Shown piece by piece: positions 6,181 to 14,175 of a stretch of 15,398 nucleotides of DNA (its first letter is position 1; each line of letters begins with the position of its first letter). The DNA is from Candidatus Krumholzibacteriia bacterium (GTDB lineage Bacteria > Krumholzibacteriota > Krumholzibacteriia > LZORAL124-64-63), in contig JACZKN010000120.1 in the NCBI GenBank assembly GCA_014859985.1, positions 1 through 15,398 on the forward strand, written 5' to 3'. Below the pieces are notes generated by a model. It saw nothing but the letters and a program-made list of their open reading frames with translations, did not search any database and was not told the origin of the DNA. The position numbers and the translations under genes were made by a program.

Positions 6181-8727
6181 TCAGGACTTCCCGCCGTACC
6201 GGGCCGCCAAATCGCGGTACCGGGAATCGTTCCGCAGATTCCGGAATCCCGGATACCGCTGCGGGCGCAGGATCGGCAGGCCGCCGGCCAACGCCCGCTC
6301 CAGCCAGACCAGCGCAAGTTCGCGCCGGCCCAGGTCCTCGTACACGACCGCGAGCTCGAACATGCCGCCGCTGCCCAGGGATGGTGCCGCACGCTCGATC
6401 TCCGCGAGCAGCGAATCGGCGGCTGCCCAGGCGCCGACCGCGGTGTGGTAGGTCGCCAGCTCGGCGACCAGGTCCCAATCCCCCTCCCGCTGGGCCAACT
6501 CCGCACTGCCCAGGGCCACGGCCTTGCCGTAGGCGGCACGCGAGGAATCGGCGTGGCCGGGCAGCCAGCGCCAGGCTTCGCCCAGCTGCTTCCAGCCCTC
6601 CCGGCTCTCGCCCAGGGCCAGGGCCCGGCGATAGAAGTGCGCGGCATCGGCGAAGCGCCCCTCGTAGTAGGCGATGGTGCCCAGGTTCAGCAAGGCCGAT
6701 GAACCGGGCTTGATGGCGATCGCCTGGTGGAATGCCAGTTCCGCCGAGCGCAGGTCGTCCAGCTCGAACAGCGCCGCCCCCAGCAGCACCCAGGCGAAGT
6801 CGTTGCCCGGGGTCACCTGCACCGTGCGCTCCGCGATGCGCCGCACGCGGTCGTAGTCGGGCACGCCGTACCAGAACAATCCGGCCTGCACCAGGAGCGG
6901 TGCATAGCCGGGTCGCAGTCCGAGCGCCCGTTCGAACCAGGCGGCGGCCGCCGCCGTGCTGTCGAGGGCCGCCAGGGCCCGGGCCTTGCCCGACAGGGCT
7001 CCGTGGTTGACGGGGTCGACCGCGAGCACCCGGTCGCAGAAGGCGAGGGCCTGCTCGTGGCGGCCCATCTCCGCGGCGACCGCAGCCCCGTACAGCGACG
7101 CCCTTGTTTCCAGGGGACTGTGCTCAGCGGTGAAAAGCAGGTCGTCCAGGGCCCGCGCCGCCGCCGCCGGATCCGAACGTCCCCGCAACCGGAAACCCGT
7201 GTAGACCCATTCGGCCCGTGCGCAGGCATAAGAAGAGTCCTGACGGACGGCTTCGGCCAACCACGCCTCGCCCTGGCGCAGGACGCTGTCGGCGTCCATC
7301 GCTGCGGGACTCCAGACCCGTCCGACGCCAGCGAGCCAGGCCATGAAGGCCGCCGGCACGGTTGTCGACGGCGCGGAGAACTCCGGCGGCGGTCTCCTGG
7401 CCAGCTGCGGGTCCAGGACACCTGCGGCCCACATGGGCACATCCAGCTGCCAGGTGCGGAGGTTGGCCACGTCGTCGCTGAAACGCCGGCTGACGTGCCG
7501 ACCGTCGGCTGCGTCGTGGAAGGTGAAATCGACCGTCAGCAGCTCGCCGTCCAGCCGGCCATTCCCGAACAGCGTGCGCCGGACCCCGAACGCCTCCTGG
7601 GCCTGGCTCTCGGTGCGGACCCGCGAGAAACCCGTCTGCCCCGGGGGCACGATCCAGAACGCGCCCGAGTGGTGCTCGACCCGCGTGAGCTGCTCGGCCA
7701 GGTACCAGCCCAGCCCGATCCCCAGCGCCGCGCTGCCGGGCGCGGGGTCGTTGAAGGTAACCGGCAGCACGACGACACCCCGGGCCGGGGGATCGCCTAT
7801 CCGCAGCGCCTGCAACCAGGCCGGTCCGAACCGCGCGCCGAGAGACGCGACCAGCAGCAGCGCGGCCGCCGCCGGGACCATCCGCCTCCAGCGCTGCCGC
7901 GGCCCCGTGCCTTCCTCCGTGAGCAGGACCTGCAGATCCGCGGCCAGCGCATCGGCCGACCGGTAGCGATCACCGGGATCCTTGGCCAGGCAGCGGTCGA
8001 CGATCCGCTGGCAGCGATCGCGCAGCGGACCGACCGTCGCCGGTAGCGGCGCCGGTGTGCCGTGGACGATGTCGAAGAGAAGCGCCGCATCGTAGGCGCC
8101 GCTGAATGGCCGGCACCCCGCCAGCAGTTCATAGAGCACGACCCCGGCCGCCCAGATGTCCGCCGCCGGGCCTCCTTCCTCGCCCCTTGCCTGTTCCGGC
8201 GCCATGTAGGCCACGGTGCCGGTCAGGCTTCCGGCCCGGGTGCGGCGCTCGGTGTCCTGCAGCCGGGCTATCCCGAAGTCCAGGATCCTGACCGACTGCT
8301 TGTCGTCGAGAATGAGATTGGCCGGCTTGATGTCCCGGTGCACGATGCCGTGGCGGTGGGCCTCGGCGAGGCCCAGCGCGGCCTGCCGCACCCAAGCCAG
8401 GGCCTGCCGCGGTTCGACCGGCCCCTCCGCGAGGCGGAGGTCCAGCGCACCCCCGTCGTACCAGTTCATGGCGATATACCACGCACCCTCGTCGTCGCGG
8501 TCGATGGCGTGGATCGTGCAGACGTGGCTGTCGTCGAGGGTGGCTGCAATCCGGGCTTCCTGCAGGAAGCGTTCCAGGGCGGCGGGATCGGTCGCAAGCG
8601 CCGGGCGCAGGAACTTGAGGGCCACCGGTCGATCCAGGTTCGTGTCGCGGGCTCGAAAGACCTGCCCCGCCCCGCCTTCACCGGCCAGTGCCTCGATCCG
8701 GTAATGGGCCACGACGCGATTGATCAC
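6181..8727 (-). CDS. membrane Ser/Thr protein kinase with C-terminal TPR domain
   Basis: An 848-residue Hanks-type kinase. The kinase domain (about 9-269) is complete: glycine loop GEGGAG (16-21), VALK with Lys38, HRDIKPAN (130-137), DFG (150-152), activation segment with GTVAYMAPE (170-178), and DIWAAGVVLYELLAG (190-204). One short TM segment follows at about 283-298. The next part (about 315-440) has VVVLPVTFNDP and GxRRTLFGNGRLDG-type blocks seen in TolB-like regions of such kinases. The remainder, to the end, is built of TPRs (for example WFERALGLRPGYAPLL, AFHQAIAIKPGSSALLNLG, YRRALALGES). Kinase in the cytoplasm and TPRs outside the membrane is the expected topology. Start is GTG 8727, with a weak GGGCGG before it. 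It is followed at 51 bases by a small unknown protein. Substrates are unknown; the architecture is common in GC-rich environmental bacteria. Confidence 0.93.
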   Translation of the reverse strand: MINRVVAHYRIEALAGEGGAGQVFRARDTNLDRPVALKFLRPALATDPAALERFLQEARIAATLDDSHVCTIHAIDRDDEGAWYIAMNWYDGGALDLRLAEGPVEPRQALAWVRQAALGLAEAHRHGIVHRDIKPANLILDDKQSVRILDFGIARLQDTERRTRAGSLTGTVAYMAPEQARGEEGGPAADIWAAGVVLYELLAGCRPFSGAYDAALLFDIVHGTPAPLPATVGPLRDRCQRIVDRCLAKDPGDRYRSADALAADLQVLLTEEGTGPRQRWRRMVPAAAALLLVASLGARFGPAWLQALRIGDPPARGVVVLPVTFNDPAPGSAALGIGLGWYLAEQLTRVEHHSGAFWIVPPGQTGFSRVRTESQAQEAFGVRRTLFGNGRLDGELLTVDFTFHDAADGRHVSRRFSDDVANLRTWQLDVPMWAAGVLDPQLARRPPPEFSAPSTTVPAAFMAWLAGVGRVWSPAAMDADSVLRQGEAWLAEAVRQDSSYACARAEWVYTGFRLRGRSDPAAAARALDDLLFTAEHSPLETRASLYGAAVAAEMGRHEQALAFCDRVLAVDPVNHGALSGKARALAALDSTAAAAAWFERALGLRPGYAPLLVQAGLFWYGVPDYDRVRRIAERTVQVTPGNDFAWVLLGAALFELDDLRSAELAFHQAIAIKPGSSALLNLGTIAYYEGRFADAAHFYRRALALGESREGWKQLGEAWRWLPGHADSSRAAYGKAVALGSAELAQREGDWDLVAELATYHTAVGAWAAADSLLAEIERAAPSLGSGGMFELAVVYEDLGRRELALVWLERALAGGLPILRPQRYPGFRNLRNDSRYRDLAARYGGKS

Positions 8728-8828
8728 CGGCAGTCCGCCCGTCGTCGATGACGCGGGGCTCCGCGGGCCGGCATGTCCGGCGGACTTCCCCCCCGCCCGC
8801 CGACGTCACCGACACCGACCCGAATGCC
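8728..8828. other. intergenic gap before the kinase gene
   Basis: This 101-base gap separates the five-TM protein gene from the kinase gene, both on the minus strand. It is GC-rich with small inverted repeats (for example CGCGG/CCGCG flanking GGCT), but no T run follows them. I see no clear terminator or promoter, so read-through transcription into the kinase gene is possible. Confidence 0.3.
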
Positions 8829-9713
8829 TTATACGCAACAAGAGTACCACAGGCGTCCCACCGGCGCCACCAGCGCCTGGATGTGCTCCCCGGTCGCGTA
8901 GTCGTAGGTCGAGCCGTGGATGCTGTGGGGGATCGAGTAGATCACCAGGATGACCAGCATCGCCAGCACCACCCAGAAGCGGCCGGCGGGATGCCCCGCC
9001 CTCGCGTTGCGGGTGGCCCACACGGCGATGGCCCAGACGATGGCCCCGACGGCGAGCTTGTTGTCCGTGAAGTCCTCGCCCAGGGGCCAGCCGGTCCAGT
9101 AGGCGTCGAAGGCGTACTTCTGCACCACCGGGCCCAGGACGCACCCGCCCACGAAGAGGCACACGAACGTGGTCCTGGCCAGGAACTTCTGGGCCGCCGC
9201 GCCGCCCGTCAGGGCGTCCAGTCCCGCGCCGGTGGAAAACAGCATGCCCAGGATCATGGCCGTCACGTGCAGGACCAGGATGAGGGCCGGCACGTCGCCC
9301 TTGTAGCGGGCCACCGCCGCCTCGTCGGGGGGGAAGCGGGCGGTGTTCCCGCCGTGCTCCAGCTCGATGCTGTACTCCAGCTTGCCGGCCATGGGCTGCC
9401 GGGGCAGCTCGGCCCGCAGCTGGCCCCGCTCGTAGCGCAGGGGCAGCCGCTGCCAATCCTCGCCGGTGGGGAAGCGGCGCCAGATCACGGTGCCCCGGAC
9501 GCCCGGATCCGGAGCGTCCACCGGCGCCACCTGGACGGTGACCGGCAGGTCCCCGTTGATGCTGTGGGTGCGCAGCAGCTCCAGCGCGATCTCGCCGGTG
9601 CCCACGTCGACGCTGCCGCGCTTGGGGTAGGTGGGACCGGACATCTTCTGCCAGACCAGGAAGGCCAAGGTCAGCACCAAGGTGATCAGCCAGATGGACA
9701 GGACTCGCTTCAC
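8829..9713 (-). CDS. unrecognised membrane protein (294 aa): one N-terminal TM, periplasmic domain, four TMs
   Basis: A 294-residue integral membrane protein. TM1 is at about 5-21. A soluble, beta-rich part (25-138; GTVIWRRFPTGEDWQRLPL, KLEYSIELEH) lies probably outside. Four TM segments follow at about 141-164, 181-198, 219-234 and 246-262. Between TM3 and TM4 is a conserved-looking block WTGWPLGEDFTDNK (206-219). Histidines at 149 (in TM2), 263 and 266 (end of TM5) could bind a cofactor such as heme, which is speculative. I think similar proteins occur in Bacteroidota and allied phyla but can give no function. Start GTG 9713 has GAGGT six to seven bases upstream and begins the TM1 stretch. 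The gene has its own candidate promoter and ends 101 bases before the kinase gene on the same strand. Confidence 0.82.
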   Translation of the reverse strand: MKRVLSIWLITLVLTLAFLVWQKMSGPTYPKRGSVDVGTGEIALELLRTHSINGDLPVTVQVAPVDAPDPGVRGTVIWRRFPTGEDWQRLPLRYERGQLRAELPRQPMAGKLEYSIELEHGGNTARFPPDEAAVARYKGDVPALILVLHVTAMILGMLFSTGAGLDALTGGAAAQKFLARTTFVCLFVGGCVLGPVVQKYAFDAYWTGWPLGEDFTDNKLAVGAIVWAIAVWATRNARAGHPAGRFWVVLAMLVILVIYSIPHSIHGSTYDYATGEHIQALVAPVGRLWYSCCV

Positions 9714-9758
9714 GCCGGCACCTCGCGCTCGGGTTCAGGGGTGGCAGGACGTCGGCAC

Positions 9759-9787
9759 AATCTAGCCCATGCGGTGTCCGGTCTCAA
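9759..9787 (-). promoter_or_regulatory. sigma-70-like promoter of the five-TM protein gene
   Basis: On the minus strand TTGAGA (9787-9782, five of six consensus bases) and TAGATT (9764-9759, four of six) are 17 bases apart. Initiation near 9752 would give a leader of about 39 bases to GTG 9713. The -35 box starts only two bases beyond the T tract of the POT terminator, so the two signals are packed end to end. Confidence 0.55.
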
Positions 9788-9821
9788 TGAAAAGGGGCCC
9801 GCGCCTGCCGACGCGGGCCCC
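9788..9821 (-). terminator. intrinsic terminator of the POT transporter gene
   Basis: A perfect 10-bp stem, GGGGCCCGCG (9794-9803) with CGCGGGCCCC (9812-9821), encloses an 8-base loop. On the minus strand it is followed by TTTTCATT. It begins 16 bases after the stop codon of the POT gene. Strong GC stem plus T tract is the classical rho-independent layout. Confidence 0.85.
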
Positions 9822-9836
9822 GCCGAAGACACCCGC

Positions 9837-11762
9837 TCAGGCGCCGTACTGCTTGATGGCCTCCTCCAGCTTGGGCAGCAGCAGGAAGATGAACAGGGAG
9901 GCCAGGGCCGCCAGCCCCGCCAGCAGCAGGAAGAACGCGACCGGCGTCATCGTGTGCTGGATGCCGCCGAAGAAGCCGGAGAAGTTGTTGCCGAAGGCCG
10001 AGGCCAGGAACCAGCCGCCCATGGTCAGGCCCACCAGGTGGGTGGGCGAGAGCTTGGTGACCAGCGACAGCCCCATGGGGCTGAGGCACAGCTCACCGAT
10101 GGTGACGATGCAGTAGAAGCCGATCAGCCAGTAGCTGGCGACCTTCACCTCGCCGTTCTGGCTCAGCAGCCCCGCCAGCGCCATCAGCAGCAGCGAGCCG
10201 GTGGTCAGCACCAGTCCGTAGAAGAGCTTGCGCGCCGTGGTGACGGGTCGGCCCCGGCGCACCTTCCAGCCGAAGAACGCGACGATCAGCGGCGTGAAGG
10301 CCACCACGAACAGGGCGTTGAAGCTCTGGTAGAGCTCGCTGTTGGCCACCCGCAGGTACTGGCCCGGCGGCAGGTACGTCGGTTCGCGGCCGAAGCGCTC
10401 GCGGTAGCCGTCGTAGATCTCGCGGCGCAGGTCCTCGTCGATCACGAAGAGCGCCACCTGGCCGCCCCCCACGTCGCGCACGAACGCCACCTCGCGCAAG
10501 GGCACCGCGCCGTCGGGCACCTCGACCGTGACGACCGGCTCGCCGTGGCTGCCGGTGCCCTCGGTCACCGTCACCACCCCGTCGGCGAAGACATTCGTCG
10601 CCCGCTCGCGCAGGTCCCGCGGCGCGGCGGCCCCCACCTCGACCAGGGTCACGTCCGGCAGGGCGGCCACGCGGGCCACCGCGGACTCGTCCATGCGCCG
10701 CAGGCCGTACATGCGCGCCGTGGCGGCGTCCTGGACGACGGCCAGGCTGCGCGGGTCCGGCCGCGGCGTGTCCTCCTTGGCGTTGACGTAGTAGGCGGGC
10801 AGCGCCTCCTGCTGCATGGCCATCGGTATGGCGCGGGCCTGGCGATCGGTGTTGTCCCGGGCCCACTGGGTCAGGGCCGAGCCGTTCAGGTGCAGGATCA
10901 TGAAGAAGGTGCCGCCGGCCACGTACACCGGCAGCAGGGCCAGCAGGCCCGGTCGCTCCTTCGGCCCGGCGGTCAGGCCCAGGCGCACGAAGAAGATGAT
11001 CACCGGGATCATGCCGGCCAGGAAGCCGACCACCGCCGGCCTCATGGGGATCGATGCCGGCAGGTAGAGCTTGGCCATGACGTAGCCCAGTGCGCCCACG
11101 CCGAAGGCCGGCAGCAGGATCTTCAGGAAGACCTGCACGAAACCCGCGCTCTTGGTGCTGCGCTCGGGCCGGCGGTCGGCCGCCGCCAGGCCCTTCCAGT
11201 TGAAGAGCAGGATGATCAGGCCGATGATCAGGCCGATGCCCGCCACGCGGAAGGTCCACAGCCAGCCCACCTGGTTGCGCACCGAGGCCGCCACCAAATT
11301 GGCCGCGAAGGCGCCGATGTTGATCCCCATGTAGAAGATGTTGAAGCCCGCGTCGCGCTTGGGGTCCCCCGGCTGGTAGAGGTTGCCCACCATCACCGAG
11401 ATGTTGGGCTTGAAGAAGCCGTTGCCGATGATCAGCAGGATCAGGCCGGTGGTGAAGGGCGCGAAGCCCGGCGTGCCCATCAGGAACAGGCCGCTGGACA
11501 TCATGACGCCGCCCAGCAGCACCGCCCGCCGGTAGCCGATGAACTGGTCGGCGATCATCCCGCCCAGGAACGGCGTGAAGTAGACGAACGCCAGGTACAG
11601 GCCGTAGATCTCGTTGCCCTCGGCGGCGGGCAGGCCGAGGCCGCCCCGCTCGATGTCCGTGGTGTACAGCAGCAGGATGCCCAGCATCGTGTAGAATGCC
11701 AGGCGTTCCCACATCTCGGTGAAGAAGAGCGGGAACAGACCCTTGGGATGACCGAGTGCCAT
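9837..11762 (-). CDS. POT/PTR2 family proton-dependent oligopeptide transporter with large inserted loop
   Basis: A 641-residue MFS transporter of the POT (PTR2) family that imports di- and tripeptides with protons. The ExxER proton-coupling motif is at 16-20 (EMWER), the first PTR2 signature around GGMIADQFIGYRRA (67-80), the second at FYMGINIGAF (143-152), and GELCLSPMGLSLVTKLSP at 556-573. ATG 11762 has GGGAGG six bases upstream and lies just before TM1. Bacterial POTs are normally about 450-500 residues. Here about 165 extra residues (about 308-475) sit between TM7 (FFMILHLNGSALTQWA) and TM8 (YQSFNALFVVAFTPL), that is outside the membrane, and contain beta-like stretches. Substrate preference cannot be read. 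The gene is followed by a strong terminator and seems to be its own transcription unit. It would suit uptake of dipeptides released by the M2 peptidase, though the genes are not linked. Confidence 0.93.
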   Translation of the reverse strand: MALGHPKGLFPLFFTEMWERLAFYTMLGILLLYTTDIERGGLGLPAAEGNEIYGLYLAFVYFTPFLGGMIADQFIGYRRAVLLGGVMMSSGLFLMGTPGFAPFTTGLILLIIGNGFFKPNISVMVGNLYQPGDPKRDAGFNIFYMGINIGAFAANLVAASVRNQVGWLWTFRVAGIGLIIGLIILLFNWKGLAAADRRPERSTKSAGFVQVFLKILLPAFGVGALGYVMAKLYLPASIPMRPAVVGFLAGMIPVIIFFVRLGLTAGPKERPGLLALLPVYVAGGTFFMILHLNGSALTQWARDNTDRQARAIPMAMQQEALPAYYVNAKEDTPRPDPRSLAVVQDAATARMYGLRRMDESAVARVAALPDVTLVEVGAAAPRDLRERATNVFADGVVTVTEGTGSHGEPVVTVEVPDGAVPLREVAFVRDVGGGQVALFVIDEDLRREIYDGYRERFGREPTYLPPGQYLRVANSELYQSFNALFVVAFTPLIVAFFGWKVRRGRPVTTARKLFYGLVLTTGSLLLMALAGLLSQNGEVKVASYWLIGFYCIVTIGELCLSPMGLSLVTKLSPTHLVGLTMGGWFLASAFGNNFSGFFGGIQHTMTPVAFFLLLAGLAALASLFIFLLLPKLEEAIKQYGA

Positions 11763-11806
11763 CGGCAGCCTCCCGTGGCTGGGTGGGTGGGGCGCGGACA
11801 CAGGCC

Positions 11807-11825
11807 GGCCGGCCGGGCGCCGGCC
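11807..11825. repeat. GC-only hairpin in the leader of the POT gene
   Basis: GGCCGGC (11807-11813) and GCCGGCC (11819-11825) form a 7-bp stem with a 5-base loop inside a run of GGCC repeats (11803-11830). It lies between the possible -10 box and the ribosome binding site of the POT gene. No T tract follows, so a terminator is unlikely; a structured leader is possible. Confidence 0.35.
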
Positions 11826-11848
11826 GCCGGAAGTCACGGAACCGGGGC

Positions 11849-11854
11849 ATCATA
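11849..11854 (-). promoter_or_regulatory. possible -10 box of the POT gene
   Basis: TATGAT on the minus strand (five of six consensus bases) lies 87 bases upstream of the POT start codon. No good -35 is found at 16-18 bases upstream (GGTTCC or similar), so the call rests on the -10 alone and on the need for a promoter in this 145-base gap. Confidence 0.3.
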
Positions 11855-11907
11855 GGGGACGCCGCGGACCGGAACCACCATTATTCGGCGGGGGCCGCCC
11901 ACGGTCG

Positions 11908-13119
11908 CTAGAGCGCGTTGCGCGGCGGCAGCAGCACGCTGGCCAGCAGCAGGCCGGCCACCAGGCTGACCCCCACCAGCAGCGCCGTGAAGGCGTTGTC
12001 CACGCCGGACAGGACGTCCTTCTCCAGCAGGAAGGAGAGGCTGCGGTAGCCGATGGAGCCGGGCACCAGCACGATGATCGAGGGCACGATCACCACCACC
12101 GCCGGCCGCCGGCGCAGCCTGGCGAAGAGGTTGCCGGCCAGGCCCACCAGCAGCGAACCCAGCAGCGTGCCCAGTCCGGCGCCAAGCAGGGCCACGCCGC
12201 CGCGCGCACCCCAGAAGGCCAGCAGCGCCCCGGCGATGATCCAGGGCACCTCCCGCCAGCGGGCGCGGAACAGCACACCCAGGGCCACGGCCGTGATCAC
12301 CAGCAGCACCCACACCAGGACCGGTGGCAGGGGCGCCGGGACGGCCTCGGCCGCCCGACCCGGCAGCAGGTCGGCCAGGCGCGTGCCCAGCCCCACGCCC
12401 AGGCCGATCTGCAGGAACGTCATCAGCGATCCGGTCAACCGCGCCGTCCCGGCCACCAGGTGCCCCGTGCCCAGCTCGTTCAGGGCGAGGGTCAGCGTCA
12501 GGCCCGGCAGCAGCACGACGATCGACGCCATCACCACCACGCCCGTGGCCAGGGGGCCGGCCACCTTGGCCAGGGCCGCCGCCGCGAAGGCCACCACCAG
12601 AGCCAGCACGAACTCGTAGATTCGGCCCATGGTCTCCCAGCGCCCCGCGGCCCAGCCCAACACGCCGCCCACGAGCCCCAGGCCGAGGGCCACCGCCATC
12701 TCCCGCCAACCGCCGCCGAAGAAGTTGGCCGCCGACGACGAGGCCACGGCGAAGGCCAGCACGCCCGCCCAGGCCGGGTAGCGGGCCGGGGCCTGGACGA
12801 TGGCCTGCAGGCGCTGCCTGGCCGCCTCCACCGCCAGTTCGCCCCGGTACACCGCTTCGACCACGTCGTCCAGGGCCACCAGCTTGTCCAGCTGCAGGCT
12901 GCCCGGCTGGACGCGGGCCAGGGTGACGTGCTGCTCGCCCGGCTCGCCGAAGGCGGAGATCAGGCTGGTGGGCGTGGAGAGGAACTCGGCACGGATGCCC
13001 AGGTGGCGGGCCGCGTTGACCAGGGCCGCCTCGAGGCGGTGGCTGGGGATGCCGTAGCCCTGCAGGGCCCGGCCCAGTTCGCTGAGGAAACGGACCCGGG
13101 GGTCGTGCCTGACGTCCAA
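11908..13119 (-). CDS. ThrE-type threonine/serine exporter (fused YjjP-YjjB domains)
   Basis: A 403-residue membrane protein joining the two domains that are separate in E. coli YjjP and YjjB. Residues 8-115 are the soluble N-terminal part, with the typical pattern LDKLVALDDVVEAVYRGELA and then a helix before the first TM. Five TM segments (about 117-246) complete the DUF1212/ThrE half. A second hydrophobic half (about 266-398) is DUF3815-like. Each half contains a P-G element in a TM: IVVLLPGLTLT (200-210) and IIVLVPGSIGY (348-358). ThrE of Corynebacterium exports threonine and serine using the proton gradient; this protein is probably the same. Start is TTG 13119 with GGAG about nine bases upstream; no better start is in frame. 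It follows the HDOD gene by 44 bases, so the two probably form an operon, without an obvious functional link. Confidence 0.88.
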   Translation of the reverse strand: MDVRHDPRVRFLSELGRALQGYGIPSHRLEAALVNAARHLGIRAEFLSTPTSLISAFGEPGEQHVTLARVQPGSLQLDKLVALDDVVEAVYRGELAVEAARQRLQAIVQAPARYPAWAGVLAFAVASSSAANFFGGGWREMAVALGLGLVGGVLGWAAGRWETMGRIYEFVLALVVAFAAAALAKVAGPLATGVVVMASIVVLLPGLTLTLALNELGTGHLVAGTARLTGSLMTFLQIGLGVGLGTRLADLLPGRAAEAVPAPLPPVLVWVLLVITAVALGVLFRARWREVPWIIAGALLAFWGARGGVALLGAGLGTLLGSLLVGLAGNLFARLRRRPAVVVIVPSIIVLVPGSIGYRSLSFLLEKDVLSGVDNAFTALLVGVSLVAGLLLASVLLPPRNAL

Positions 13120-13163
13120 GGGACAGCGCTCCGCTCGTGGTGGCTGCGACGGGCGCCCGCCGG

Positions 13164-14024
13164 TCAGACCAGCACTCCGCCGGGCCGCGCCGCCGCGGCC
13201 AGAGTCTCGTCCAGATCCCCCGCCAGATCAAGCCGGAGCTGGTCGAAGTCCTCGGCCCGGTAGCCCAGCCCCGCCAGTTCGGCCACCGTGACCGCGGGCC
13301 AGGGCCGCTGCGGGCAGGCGGCCAGCACGCTGGCCACCAGGTCCCCCGCGGCCACGGCCGCCACGAAGGCCCGGTCGCTGGGCGCGGCCAGCGGCGTGTG
13401 GTGGTAGCGCAGGGCAGTGACCAGCGGCTCGGGAAAGCCCCAGGCCTCGGCCAGGGCCGCGCCGGTCTCGGCATGGTCGAACCCCAGCAGTTCCCGCTCG
13501 GCCTGGCGCAGGGCCGTCTCGTCCGGCAGCCGGGGCAGGTGCTGGCCTTCGCCCACCAGCCAGCGGTCGATGACGAGCATGCCCACGTCGTGGACCAGGC
13601 CCGCGGTGAAGCACTGGGTGCGCCACTGGCTGCGGCCCGCCAGGTCGGCGGCCCGGGCGGCGGCGGCGCCGGCCACGAGGCCGTGCCGCCAGAAGGCGTC
13701 GCGGTCCTCGCCGTAGCCCTCGAGGTCCCGCCGCAGCACCGGCGCCATGCCCGTGGCGAAGGCCAGGGTCGCCACGGCGCGGTTGCCCAGCATGACCAGG
13801 GCGTCGCGCACGCTGCCGATGGTGCGCCGCACGCCGTAGTAGGCGCTGTTGGCCAGCTTCAGGATGTTGGCCGTCATGGCCGGGTCCCGCTCCAGGACGA
13901 CGCGCACCCGGTCGGCGCTCGTCGTGGTGTCCTTGAGCACGTCGAGCAGCGCGATGACCGTCGACGGTACGGTCGCCAGTTCGCCGGTCGCGGTCACGAG
14001 GTCGCTGATGGTCGGGCGAGTCAC
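13164..14024 (-). CDS. HDOD domain signalling protein
   Basis: A 286-residue protein that is essentially one HDOD domain (about 10-215) plus a short C-terminal helical part. The typical HDOD start is seen in LATVPSTVIALLDVLKD (16-32), followed by LERDPAMTANILKLANSAYYG (44-64). The later region has H114, the HD pair H145-D146 in LVHDVGMLVID, FDHAETG (182-188) and YHHTP (207-211). HDOD proteins act in two-component and stress signalling, mostly as regulatory modules; no GYP motif is present, so c-di-GMP hydrolysis is not predicted. GTG 14024 is chosen because AGGAGG lies six bases upstream; an upstream in-frame start at 14057 has no such site. It is followed by the ThrE exporter gene at 44 bases. 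Confidence 0.88.
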   Translation of the reverse strand: MTRPTISDLVTATGELATVPSTVIALLDVLKDTTTSADRVRVVLERDPAMTANILKLANSAYYGVRRTIGSVRDALVMLGNRAVATLAFATGMAPVLRRDLEGYGEDRDAFWRHGLVAGAAAARAADLAGRSQWRTQCFTAGLVHDVGMLVIDRWLVGEGQHLPRLPDETALRQAERELLGFDHAETGAALAEAWGFPEPLVTALRYHHTPLAAPSDRAFVAAVAAGDLVASVLAACPQRPWPAVTVAELAGLGYRAEDFDQLRLDLAGDLDETLAAAARPGGVLV

Positions 14025-14091
14025 GCGTCCCTCCTCGGCACGGTGCGGCAGGCCCACCCCCGCGGGCCGATACAGGTCGTGATAGGGCCGG

Positions 14092-14113
14092 GCGGGCTCT
14101 GCCGAAGCCCCGC
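14092..14113. repeat. hairpin between sir2 and the HDOD gene
   Basis: GCGGGCT (14092-14098) can pair with AGCCCCGC (14106-14113) with a single bulged base and a 7-base loop. It lies in the 151-base gap between sir2 and the HDOD gene, both on the minus strand. No T run follows on either strand, so it may be a weak terminator or a leader hairpin. TTGACC (14153-14148, minus) could be a -35 box for the HDOD gene, but the -10 at the right spacing is poor. Confidence 0.35.
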
Positions 14114-14175
14114 CGCGGTACCGTTCCCTATCGGCAGGCGGGGACCCGGGTCAAGTGCCAATCCGCCCGCGGCAT

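Noticed and set aside
3562..6702. Open frame of more than 1000 codons on the plus strand crossing the M2 peptidase, small protein and kinase genes
   Set aside because: Composition is almost only Arg, Gly, Pro, Ala and His with no domain; it is the usual shadow of GC-rich coding DNA and crosses genes on both strands.
8748..11855. Open frame of more than 1000 codons opposite the five-TM and POT genes
   Set aside because: Low-complexity Gly/His/Gln/Arg/Ala sequence in the antisense frame of well supported genes.
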